This document shows, in pieces, positions 8,113 through 14,634 of a stretch of DNA of 15,383 nucleotides. The translations under genes were made by a program, and so were the position numbers. Source of the DNA: a bacterium (GTDB lineage: Bacteria; CAIJMQ01; JAADFP01); assembly GCA_027021085.1 (NCBI GenBank), contig JALUVB010000047.1, positions 1 to 15,383 of the forward strand, given 5' to 3'. Each line of letters begins with the position of its first letter. The stretch's first letter is position 1. The notes below the pieces were generated by a model, which saw only the letters and a program-made list of their open reading frames with translations, searched no databases and was not told the origin of the DNA.

Positions 8113-8152
8113 TTTCTAACTTTTCTTTTAAGGAACTTGAAATGTTAGTCAT
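8105..8152 (-). CDS. 15-codon mini-ORF overlapping the helicase start, leader peptide or frameshifted N-terminus
   Basis: ATG at 8152 opens a frame encoding MTNISSSLKEKLENV and ends with TAG at 8107-8105. That stop falls inside the helicase start region, in the 8-nt overlap ATGTATAG. It has the best ribosome binding site of the operon, AGGAGG at 8168-8163, 10 nt upstream, while the helicase ATG has none. Translation of the mini-ORF could therefore drive helicase translation by coupling. Alternatively a single-base slip in the A-run near 8113-8116 has split one gene, since the peptide would read naturally into YRPENLIIDN. Removing one base would fuse them. Confidence 0.45.
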   Translation of the reverse strand: MTNISSSLKEKLENV

Positions 8153-8162
8153 CAAAAATTCG

Positions 8163-8168
8163 CCTCCT
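8163..8168 (-). promoter_or_regulatory. Strong ribosome binding site of the defence operon
   Basis: AGGAGG is 10 nt from the mini-ORF ATG at 8152 but 50 nt from the helicase ATG at 8112. This is the main reason to take the mini-ORF, or a fused longer N-terminus, seriously. If transcription starts about 7 nt after the -10 hexamer, the site lies at the very 5' end of the mRNA. Confidence 0.65.
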
Positions 8169-8174
8169 GCTTCC

Positions 8175-8203
8175 ATTATAAGGGATTTTGCCGGTTATGC
8201 CAA
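8175..8203 (-). promoter_or_regulatory. Sigma-70-type promoter of the defence operon
   Basis: On the minus strand TTGGCA (8203-8198) and a consensus TATAAT (8180-8175) are separated by exactly 17 nt. Transcription would start near 8168 and read through the mini-ORF, helicase, methyltransferase and AlbA_2 genes. The segment upstream of it (8204-8261) holds an imperfect bulged stem, TTACCGG with CCGGGTAA (about 8222-8248), of unknown role. Confidence 0.75.
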
Positions 8204-8261
8204 TTTTGGAGGAGCTGGGCCTTACCGGGGTGATAAATGACCGGGTAATTGCCGGGCCATA

Positions 8262-8284
8262 AAAAAGGGGACTGTCCCCTTTTT
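8262..8284 (-). terminator. Intrinsic terminator of the housekeeping/lipoate operon
   Basis: An 11-bp perfect inverted repeat with a 1-nt centre spans 8262-8284. It contains GGGGACTGTCCCC flanked by an A-run and a T-run, and begins one base past the lipA stop codon. On the minus strand the GC stem is followed by TTTTTT, as expected of a Rho-independent terminator. Because it is symmetrical it would work in both directions. Confidence 0.85.
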
Positions 8285-8285
8285 C

Positions 8286-9143
8286 CTATCTTGAGGTGAC
8301 TTTCTGGTATACTTTTTCTGCCTGGTAGGAGCTTCGTACCCAGGGGCCGGATAAGACTACCAGTCCCATTTCTTTGCCTTTTTTTTGGTAGGTTTCAAAG
8401 GTGCGGGGGTGGATGAATTCTTGCAGTGGGTAGTGCCGGGAGGTGGGGGGTAGGTACTGGCCTATGGTGAAGATATCTACCTGGTTTTCTCGGGCGTCTT
8501 TCATTGCTTCGATAACTTCGCCTTCTGTTTCTCCCATGCCTACCATGATGCCTGACTTGGTAATCTGGGAGGGGGATAATTCTTTCGCTGTTTTCAGCAC
8601 GGCCAGGGAGCGGGCATAGTCTGCCTGGGGACGCACCAGGGGATACAGGCGGGGGACAGTTTCCAGGTTGTGGGCGAGTATCTCGGGTTTTGCCGAGGTT
8701 ACTGTTTCTATTGCCCGGGGAGAGCCCTGGAAATCCGGGATGAGCACTTCTACTTTTTTCCCTGCTTTGTGTAATTCCTGGATGACCCGGGCGAATAATC
8801 CTGCTCCTCCCTCGGGCAGGTCATCGCGGGTTACTGAGGTTATCACCACGAATTGCAGGCGAAGTTTTTCTACGGCTTTCCTTATTCTCAGGGGCTCACT
8901 TTTGTCCAGGGGGAGAGGGAGCCCTTTTTTTACCTGGCAGAAGCGGCAGTTTCTGGTGCAGGTGTCTCCCAGGATAAGGAAGGTGGCGGTGCCGCGTGCA
9001 AAGCATTCTCCCAGGTTGGGGCAGTGGGCGCTCTGGCATATGGTGTGGAGTTCGGAGGAGGAGATGAGCTCCCATACCTCTGCCATTTGTTCAGAGGAGG
9101 GGACTCTTTTCTTTAACCAGGGAGGGAAGGGTTTTCTATGCAT
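8286..9143 (-). CDS. lipA: Lipoyl synthase LipA
   Basis: This radical SAM enzyme inserts two sulfurs into octanoyl groups attached to E2 or GcvH proteins, the last step of lipoyl formation. The protein is 285 aa, normal for the family. The auxiliary [4Fe-4S] cluster ligands are C36, C41 and C47 (CQSAHCPNLGEC). The radical SAM cluster motif is C62, C66 and C69 (CTRNCRFC). The C-terminal RSSY (270-273) supplies the conserved serine ligand. VGMGETEGEV and IGQYLPPTSRHYP are also typical. The start ATG lies inside the stop of the upstream yihY-like gene (8-nt overlap, ATGCATAG), so translation is probably coupled. It is the last gene of the operon and is followed directly by the terminator. Together with LipB it makes the complete de novo lipoylation pair. 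Confidence 0.97.
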   Translation of the reverse strand: MHRKPFPPWLKKRVPSSEQMAEVWELISSSELHTICQSAHCPNLGECFARGTATFLILGDTCTRNCRFCQVKKGLPLPLDKSEPLRIRKAVEKLRLQFVVITSVTRDDLPEGGAGLFARVIQELHKAGKKVEVLIPDFQGSPRAIETVTSAKPEILAHNLETVPRLYPLVRPQADYARSLAVLKTAKELSPSQITKSGIMVGMGETEGEVIEAMKDARENQVDIFTIGQYLPPTSRHYPLQEFIHPRTFETYQKKGKEMGLVVLSGPWVRSSYQAEKVYQKVTSR

Positions 9144-10419
9144 TGAGCAGGTCTTTCAGGGTGAGCCGGGAGAATTCCTCCCAGCCTTTTTCCAGGTAAT
9201 TTTTTTGTAGTTCTTGCAGGTAATGCAGTTCCTGGTTTATGGGGATGTGGTCGCCTTCCTCCCGCAGGGAGTCAATAACTTCTTTTAGCGGGATATGCTC
9301 GTAGGGACGGGCAGGGAGGAATTGACCCTTTTCACTTTTTTTAATGAAGCCCTTTTCTTCGAGTAGGGAGAGCAGCTGGTTTATGGGGCGGAGGGGGATT
9401 TTCTGGGAGAGGTCCCACTCTTCGGGAGACCACTCCTCGCCTGCGGCATATTTCTTCCCCAGGTCCACGAGTATAGCCAAGGAGAGGATTTCCCGGGCGG
9501 AGAAGCTCAGCTGCCGGAATTGGAATTCTTTTTCCAGTGTCCTGAAGTTTTGATGCACGTAGGATATCTCTCCTCCCAGGAGTAGTATTGCCCAGGAGAG
9601 CTGGGTCCAGATGAGGAAGAGCAGTACCTGGGCAAAGCTGCCGTATATGGCGTTATAGCGGGTGAATCCCACCTGGTAGTGGAAGTAGCCCCATTGGGTT
9701 AGTTGCCACAGGCTTCCTCCTATTACTCCGGCCAGCAGGGCACTTTTGATTTTCACCCGGGTGTGGGGGAGAAAGAAGTAGAGGAAGGAGAAAACCAGCC
9801 AGGCGGAGAAGTAGGAGGTGAAGATGAGGAAGTATCGGTTGGTGAAGAGGGAGGAGAAGAATTTCTGGAAGAAGGTGGTGTGCTGCAGGGTGATGGTGAG
9901 GGTGATAGCGCCGGAGAGGAAAATAGGAGTGACGATTATCAGGGTGATGTATTCGCTTATTTTTTTCCACCAGGCTCTGCCTTCTTTTACTCCCCAGATT
10001 TCGTTGAAGATTCTTTCTACCAGGGAGATAATCCGCACGGCAATGAGGAAGGCAAAGATTACTCCCAGGGCTCCCAGGGTGGAGGCATTGGTATTTTCTA
10101 TGTAGGTGAGGAACTGGTTGAGGATTTGCTCCATGCCCCCGGTTACCTTTTCCAGGACTAATTTTTCCAGTAAGCTTTGTAGGCCCAGCCCCTTGCTCAC
10201 GGAAAACATCACTGCCAGGACGGGCACGAGCGAGAGCAGGGCACTAAAGGAAAGGGAGGAGGAAAAGAGCAGGCAACGGTCCTCTACAAAACCCTTCAGG
10301 GAGAGGAAAAGCATTTTCAGGAATTTCAGGAACCACATTTTGCAGCGGGAGAGCTGCTCTATTTCCGTTCTCCAGAGGTCTTTGCTGAAATAGTCCCGGA
10401 TTTTTTTTGGCCACATCAT
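9136..10419 (-). CDS. YihY/BrkB family inner membrane protein
   Basis: The 427-aa protein has about six hydrophobic segments (roughly 50-75, 113-135, 155-178, 197-217, 227-243 and 262-285). It shows the family pattern SLSFSALLSLVPVLAV near the N-terminus and RIFNEIWGVKEGRAWWKK after the second segment. A soluble C-terminal part (about 305-427) looks like a winged helix (INQLLSLLEEKGFIKKSEKGQF), as in many family members. The family was once called ribonuclease BN, but that was a misassignment; the real function is unclear, possibly transport or envelope-related. Two adjacent ATG codons (10419 and 10416) could each start it; neither has a good ribosome binding site. It begins 2 nt after lipB and overlaps lipA by 8 nt. 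Its place between two lipoate genes is probably operon packing rather than proof of a lipoate role. Confidence 0.93.
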   Translation of the reverse strand: MMWPKKIRDYFSKDLWRTEIEQLSRCKMWFLKFLKMLFLSLKGFVEDRCLLFSSSLSFSALLSLVPVLAVMFSVSKGLGLQSLLEKLVLEKVTGGMEQILNQFLTYIENTNASTLGALGVIFAFLIAVRIISLVERIFNEIWGVKEGRAWWKKISEYITLIIVTPIFLSGAITLTITLQHTTFFQKFFSSLFTNRYFLIFTSYFSAWLVFSFLYFFLPHTRVKIKSALLAGVIGGSLWQLTQWGYFHYQVGFTRYNAIYGSFAQVLLFLIWTQLSWAILLLGGEISYVHQNFRTLEKEFQFRQLSFSAREILSLAILVDLGKKYAAGEEWSPEEWDLSQKIPLRPINQLLSLLEEKGFIKKSEKGQFLPARPYEHIPLKEVIDSLREEGDHIPINQELHYLQELQKNYLEKGWEEFSRLTLKDLLNA

Positions 10420-10421
10420 TT

Positions 10422-11039
10422 CTATGAATAGATTTTCTGGAAGTTTTCTTTTATTTTCTCCTTCACCTCATCCATCTCTAATTTTGTGCCTATCTCTTCT
10501 TCCAGGGAGGTAATCTCTTTTCCCAGGCCGCAGGGATTTATCAGGTTAAAGTATTCTTTTTCCGGTTGGATGTTGAAGGCAAAGCCGTGGTAGGTAACCC
10601 AGCGGGATATGGCTACGCCGATGCTGGCAATTTTCTTTTCTCCTATCCATACGCCGGTCATTCCCGGAACTCTTTTGCCGGAGAGACCATAGTCTTTTAA
10701 GGTGTTGATGATAATCTCTTCCAGGTTGCGCAGGTAAAGGTGGACGTCGCGTTTCCTGCGTTTTAAATCAAGTATAGGATATCCCATCCACTGTCCCGGG
10801 CCGTGAAAGGTGACATCGCCGCCCCTTTCTATCCGGAAGATTTCCACGCCTTTTTTTCTGAGCACTTCTTCTCCCACCAGTATGTTGCTTTCATGGGAAC
10901 TTCTTCCCAGGGTAATCACCGGGAAGTGGCGGAGGATGAGAAAGGCTTCTTCCTTTCCCCCTACTACTTCTTCCCAGAGCCTCTTTTGTAAAGCCCAGGC
11001 TTCCCGGTATTTAGTTAGCCCTAATTCTATTATTCTCAC
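10422..11039 (-). CDS. lipB: Octanoyl-[acyl-carrier-protein]-protein octanoyltransferase LipB
   Basis: LipB moves octanoyl from acyl carrier protein to the lysine of lipoyl domains, making the substrate for LipA. The 205-aa length is normal. The signature RGGDVTFHGPGQ is at 72-83. The catalytic lysine is K136 in KKIASIGV, and the catalytic cysteine is C170 in INPCG. It starts with GTG at 11039, overlapping the TGA of the dihydrolipoamide dehydrogenase gene (GTGA). The early residues IIELGLTKYREAWALQ align with the usual family beginning, so the GTG start is credible even though no strong ribosome binding site is visible. Translation probably depends on coupling to the upstream gene. Confidence 0.96.
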   Translation of the reverse strand: MRIIELGLTKYREAWALQKRLWEEVVGGKEEAFLILRHFPVITLGRSSHESNILVGEEVLRKKGVEIFRIERGGDVTFHGPGQWMGYPILDLKRRKRDVHLYLRNLEEIIINTLKDYGLSGKRVPGMTGVWIGEKKIASIGVAISRWVTYHGFAFNIQPEKEYFNLINPCGLGKEITSLEEEIGTKLEMDEVKEKIKENFQKIYS

Positions 11040-12385
11040 TTTAGGAAATGTAAAGGCTCTCCTAAGAAAAGCTCTGCTACTTCCTGGATGCTTTCTGACC
11101 TGGTGGGGTGGGGATGGATGGAGTTGGCTATGTCTTCCGGGGTGGCCTCTAAGTTCATGGCCAGGATGCCTTCACCCAGTAATTCCCCGGCATTATGGGA
11201 AAAGATATGCAGCGCAAGAATTTCCTCGCTTTCTTCGTGTACCAGGATTTTTGCCCAGCCCTCGGTGTCTCCTTCGCTTAATGCTTTCCCGGAGGCGGTG
11301 AAGGGGAATCTCTCCACAGAGTAGGGAATCCCCTTGCTTTTTAGTTCTTCTTCGCTCATGCCCACACTGGCTGCTTCCGGCGAAGTAAAGATGACCCTGG
11401 GTATAGCACCATAATTGATTTCTGCCCTTTCTCCCATTGCGTTCTCTGCGGCTGTCTTTCCTTCTCTGTAAGCTACATGGGCAAGCTGGGGGGTGGGAAG
11501 TATATCGCCTGCCGCATAGACTCCGGGTAGGGAGGTTTCCAGGTATTCGTTTACCTGCACGCCCTCTTTGCTAACTTCTATGCCTGCTTCGGAAAAGCCT
11601 TCCGTGTTTCTCTTTCTTCCCATACAGAGCAGGATATAGTCCCCTTCCCATTTTTCTTCTCCTATCTGGCAGGAGGCGGCACTTTCGCTTTCTCTTATCT
11701 CGGATGCTTTGCAGGAAGTATAGATTTTTACTCCCTGTTTCCTGAGGGCTTTTTCCACACCCCGGGAAATTTCCTGGTCTTCTCCCGGAAGCAGTCTTTC
11801 TACCATTTCTACCAGGGTGACTTCTACCCCTAAGGAAGCGAATATATGAGCAAACTCGCAGCCGTTTACTCCTCCGCCGATGATGACTACTTTTTCGGGA
11901 AGTTTTTCTATCATGAGTGCTTCCCGGTGGGTAAGAATTCTTTTTCCCCTGACTCCGGGCAGTAAGACGGGGGAGGAGCCTGTGGCCAGGATGATGTTAT
12001 CGCCGGGGATTATTTTCCCATCCACGCTTACTCCTTCCCGGGTGAGCTTCCCTTCTTCTCTTATCCATTCTATGCCGTAGTGACGGAAAAGGAATCCTAT
12101 TCCCCCGGTTAGTTTTTTGACCACTTCGTTCTTTCGCTGGAAAACTTTTCCCCAGTCAATTCCCTTGAAATCAACTTCCACACCGAAGTCGGGGGCATTT
12201 TTTACTTCCTTTGCCAGTTCCGCTGTCTTTACCAGGGCTTTGGTGGGGATACATCCGTGGTTAAGGCATACTCCGCCCAGGTTCTCTTTCTCCACCACCC
12301 GTACCTCTGCTCCCAGCTGGGCGCATCTTATGGCTGCAGAGTAACCTGCGGGACCGCCACCGAGAATAACTACTTTCTTTTTCAT
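11036..12385 (-). CDS. lpdA: Dihydrolipoamide dehydrogenase (E3)
   Basis: This FAD flavoprotein reoxidises dihydrolipoyl groups of 2-oxoacid dehydrogenase complexes or the glycine cleavage system, passing electrons to NAD. The 449-aa protein has the FAD-binding GGGPAGYSAAIRCAQLG at 9-25. The redox-active disulfide is C40-C45 (GGVCLNHGCIPTK), and the NAD-binding GGGVNGCEFAHIFASLG is at 170-186. The C-terminal active-site base pair is H426/E431 in HPHPTRSE. AGGs such as AGAGG lie about 8 nt before the ATG, within the end of argS, and the gap to argS is 2 nt. No E1, E2 or glycine-cleavage gene is in the window, so the partner complex cannot be named. Confidence 0.95.
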   Translation of the reverse strand: MKKKVVILGGGPAGYSAAIRCAQLGAEVRVVEKENLGGVCLNHGCIPTKALVKTAELAKEVKNAPDFGVEVDFKGIDWGKVFQRKNEVVKKLTGGIGFLFRHYGIEWIREEGKLTREGVSVDGKIIPGDNIILATGSSPVLLPGVRGKRILTHREALMIEKLPEKVVIIGGGVNGCEFAHIFASLGVEVTLVEMVERLLPGEDQEISRGVEKALRKQGVKIYTSCKASEIRESESAASCQIGEEKWEGDYILLCMGRKRNTEGFSEAGIEVSKEGVQVNEYLETSLPGVYAAGDILPTPQLAHVAYREGKTAAENAMGERAEINYGAIPRVIFTSPEAASVGMSEEELKSKGIPYSVERFPFTASGKALSEGDTEGWAKILVHEESEEILALHIFSHNAGELLGEGILAMNLEATPEDIANSIHPHPTRSESIQEVAELFLGEPLHFLK

Positions 12386-12387
12386 CT

Positions 12388-14067
12388 CTACATCCTCTCT
12401 TTTGGCTTTACTCCCAATATCTTTAATCCCGAAGCAATAACCCGCCTGGTTATCGTACAGAGAGCAAGACGGGCTTCCATGAGGGACTCTTCTTCTCCCA
12501 GCACACGCTGGGTGTCGTAAAATTTGTGGAAGGAGGTGGCTAACTCCTGGAGGTATCCTGTGATGCGGTGAGGTTCCAGTGCTTCTGCCGCATTCTCCAG
12601 TACCCAGGGATAGAGGGCAAGTTTTCTTAATACTTCTTTTTCTTCCGGAGCCTGGAGCAGCTCCCAGGCAGGGGAAAGCGAGTCCTCTTTCCGTTCTGCT
12701 TTGTTAAATATGCTCCTTATGCGTGCGTGGGCATACTGCACGTAGTAAACGGGGTTTTCCGGAGCATCCTTTTTTGCCAGATCAATGTCAAATTCCAGCT
12801 GGGTGTCGGGGCGGCGGGTGAGAAATATGAAGTGGCATACATCTGAGCCAACTTCTTCTATGAGGTCTTTCAGGGATAGGAATTTACCGCCCCGGGTGGA
12901 AAGAGGGATTTTTTCTCCACCCTTAATCAGGCTTACCATTTGCACTAAAATCACTTTCAGATTTTCTGCCGGGAGTCCCAGGAACTGCAGGGCGGATTTG
13001 AGCCTTTTCACGTATCCGTGATGGTCTGCACCCCAGATATCAACTATTATTTCGTATCCTTTCCTGAATTTCTCCCGGTGGTAAGCAATATCAGAGGCGA
13101 GGTAAGTAGGCCTGCCGTCTTTTCTTATTACTACCCTGTCTTTCTCATCGCCTAAGCGGGTGGAGGCTAACCACCATGCCCCGTCTTTTTCGTAAATAGC
13201 GCCTTTGGTTTTTAGTTCTTCAATGGCTTCTATCACTTTTCCCTGCTGGTAGAGGGTGTTTTCAAAGGTGTAGGAGTCTATTTCTACCTCGAAGCTCTTT
13301 AAATCTTCTTTTATTTCTTTGAGGAGTTTCTCTGCGGCGAATTGCCCCAGGAAATTAGCATCATCCTTTTTCTCTTTTAGTTGAGTGAAATACTTTTCTG
13401 CCATATTTTTGAGGTATTCGCCTTTATAATGGTCTTCGCCCCACTCTATTTTTTCTCCTTCCATCTCTTTCAGGCGCAGGGCAAGAGATTCTCCCAGGAG
13501 TGCTATCTGTCTTCCCACGTTATTTACGTAGTATTCGCTTTCTACCTGGTAGCCTACTTTTCTCAGCAGGTGAGCGAGGGCGGAGCCCAGGGAGGCTCCC
13601 CTGCCATGTCCCACGTGGAGGGGGCCGGTGGGATTGGCACTTACAAATTCTACCTGCACTTTTTTCCCTTGCCCTGTGTTGAGGGAGGGAAAGGAGTCGC
13701 CCTGCCGCATGATTTCCCGGGCTACCTTGTACAGAGAGGAGGGAGTAAGGCTAAAATTCAGGTAGCCGCCTGCGGCTTCTACGGTTATCTCCTGCTCGGG
13801 AAGGGATATTTCTTTCTGGATGGTCTGGCTGGCTTCCTGGGGGGGGATGGAATTAAGGGAAGAGATTAAAAAGGGCAGATTGCTGGTGAAGTCGCCTTTT
13901 CCCTTTAGCCGGGTGGTCTGGAGCGGGGGTAGGGAGGAAGGAATATCCCATCCTCTGTCTTTAAGCTTCTCTAATGTCCTCTTTAATGCTTCCTCTATTT
14001 TCTTTTCCACTCGCCAAGGAGGTGAATTTTTCCTGGGGTGCATCTCCCCAGAGTCTTTCCAGGTCAT
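12388..14067 (-). CDS. argS: Arginyl-tRNA synthetase
   Basis: This class I synthetase charges tRNA-Arg. The 559-aa protein has an N-terminal recognition domain with LKGKGDFTSNLPF (about 54-66). The HIGH motif is HVGH (151-154) within FVSANPTGPLHVGHGRG. The second signature is a KMSKS-like KIPLSTRGGKF (386-396). The C-terminal DALR anticodon domain begins near YYVQYAHARIRSIF. The start at ATG 14067 is supported by GAGGG 6 nt upstream, but it makes argS overlap rsfS by 107 nt. Later in-frame starts exist: ATG at 14043, which has GGGGAG directly against it, and the GTG for V20, after which EKKIEEALKRTLEKL resembles a typical family N-terminus. Two nt separate its stop from the next gene. Confidence 0.97.
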   Translation of the reverse strand: MTWKDSGEMHPRKNSPPWRVEKKIEEALKRTLEKLKDRGWDIPSSLPPLQTTRLKGKGDFTSNLPFLISSLNSIPPQEASQTIQKEISLPEQEITVEAAGGYLNFSLTPSSLYKVAREIMRQGDSFPSLNTGQGKKVQVEFVSANPTGPLHVGHGRGASLGSALAHLLRKVGYQVESEYYVNNVGRQIALLGESLALRLKEMEGEKIEWGEDHYKGEYLKNMAEKYFTQLKEKKDDANFLGQFAAEKLLKEIKEDLKSFEVEIDSYTFENTLYQQGKVIEAIEELKTKGAIYEKDGAWWLASTRLGDEKDRVVIRKDGRPTYLASDIAYHREKFRKGYEIIVDIWGADHHGYVKRLKSALQFLGLPAENLKVILVQMVSLIKGGEKIPLSTRGGKFLSLKDLIEEVGSDVCHFIFLTRRPDTQLEFDIDLAKKDAPENPVYYVQYAHARIRSIFNKAERKEDSLSPAWELLQAPEEKEVLRKLALYPWVLENAAEALEPHRITGYLQELATSFHKFYDTQRVLGEEESLMEARLALCTITRRVIASGLKILGVKPKERM

Positions 14068-14362
14068 AATATTCCCTCAACTTCTGTGTGAAGATATGAA
14101 CTAAAACTCCTCCAAAGTCCATCAGAATCCATTGGCCTTCCTCGTATCCTTCTATGTGATGGAGTGCAATTCCTTGTTTTCCTTCTATTTCCTCTTTGAC
14201 TGCATCGCATAGGCTGCGGTTGTGTATCTCGGTTTCTCCGGTAACAATGACAAAATAGTCACAAATTATACTAATGCCTTCCAGGTTTATAACTATTACA
14301 TCCCCGCCTTTTTTATCCCAGCAGAGGCGGGCAATATCCCGGCTTAATTTCTGAAAGTCTAT
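13961..14362 (-). CDS. rsfS: Ribosomal silencing factor RsfS (YbeB/Iojap), apparent ATA start
   Basis: RsfS binds ribosomal protein uL14 on the large subunit and blocks subunit joining when nutrients are low. The translated frame gives 133 codons with clear family features: ICDYFVIVTGETEIHNRSL, HHIEGYEEGQWILMDFGGV, VHIFTQKLREYYDLERLWGD. The first residues, [ATA]-DFQKLSRDIARLCWDKKG, align with the normal start 'MDFQKL'. There is no ATG, GTG or TTG between the in-frame stop just upstream and the conserved core, so the gene must begin at ATA (14362-14360), at another ATA at 14368, or be affected by a sequence error. AGGAGG lies 10 nt upstream of the ATA, and the stop of the previous gene is 2 nt away, both as expected of a real start. 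The last 24 residues or so extend past the usual family end and overlap argS. Confidence 0.9.
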   Translation of the reverse strand: MDFQKLSRDIARLCWDKKGGDVIVINLEGISIICDYFVIVTGETEIHNRSLCDAVKEEIEGKQGIALHHIEGYEEGQWILMDFGGVLVHIFTQKLREYYDLERLWGDAPQEKFTSLASGKENRGSIKEDIREA

Positions 14363-14364
14363 TT

Positions 14365-14598
14365 TTATTCTTCCTCCTTAATCTCTGCGAGCAATTTCCT
14401 GGCCAAAGAGGCATCTTCTTCTTTTACCAGGATTCTAACTTCCGCCAACCCGTTTATAGTAAAGGGATAAACTGAAGAAGGCACCTGGCTCACAAGAATA
14501 CAAGAAATCCCGTTATTCTCCAGCATATTTTTTATTAATTGGGCTTCTATTGCATCACCGGCAGTAAATATTTTAACCGTGTTACTTTTTATATGCAC
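14365..14598 (-). CDS. DUF2007 family small protein
   Basis: This 77-aa protein matches the DUF2007 ('putative signal transducing protein') pattern: VKIFTAGDAIEAQLIKNMLENNGI at the N-terminus (key residues T12, A17-L21, L26), then a central hydrophobic strand and LVKEEDASLARKLLAEI at the end. The fold is ferredoxin-like and resembles PII-type or ACT-like small domains; no biochemical role is established. The GTG start at 14598 is forced, since a TAA directly precedes it in frame and no other start codon lies before the conserved region. There is no Shine-Dalgarno sequence, and a -10-like TAGAAT ends 7 nt upstream, so the mRNA may be leaderless. It leads the rsfS-argS-lpd-lipB-yihY-lipA run. 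Confidence 0.85.
   Translation of the reverse strand: MHIKSNTVKIFTAGDAIEAQLIKNMLENNGISCILVSQVPSSVYPFTINGLAEVRILVKEEDASLARKLLAEIKEEE
14373..14378 (-). promoter_or_regulatory. Ribosome binding site for rsfS
   Basis: AGGAGG is the strongest Shine-Dalgarno match in this operon. It points to the ATA at 14362 (10 nt) or 14368 (4 nt), where no normal start codon exists. The same 10-nt spacing is seen for the mini-ORF at 8152, which has a normal ATG. Confidence 0.75.
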
Positions 14599-14605
14599 TT
14601 AACGA

Positions 14606-14634
14606 ATTCTAACATAACCCCTTTTTACCTGCAA
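14606..14634 (-). promoter_or_regulatory. Candidate promoter of the housekeeping/lipoate operon
   Basis: TTGCAG (14634-14629) and TAGAAT (14611-14606) are 17 nt apart on the minus strand; the -35 is weak (3/6) and the -10 good (5/6). The -35 lies in the last codons of the glycosyltransferase gene. The expected start falls on or next to the GTG of the DUF2007 gene. Read-through from the upstream gene is an equally possible source of transcription. Confidence 0.4.

Noticed and set aside
8668-9210. Long plus-strand open frame opposite lipA and the yihY-like gene
   Set aside because: It is antisense to well-supported genes, has no recognisable domain and reflects GC-rich third positions of the other strand. 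The same holds for plus-strand frames at 10810-11301 and 13381-13869.
9136-10419. Ribonuclease BN function for the YihY protein
   Set aside because: The RNase BN label for this family was a misassignment; the protein is a polytopic membrane protein without nuclease motifs.
14592-14615. Eight-codon frame MLEFVKCI before the DUF2007 gene as a leader peptide
   Set aside because: Its only purine-rich site is 2 nt from the ATG, too close to work well, and the frame is short enough to be chance.
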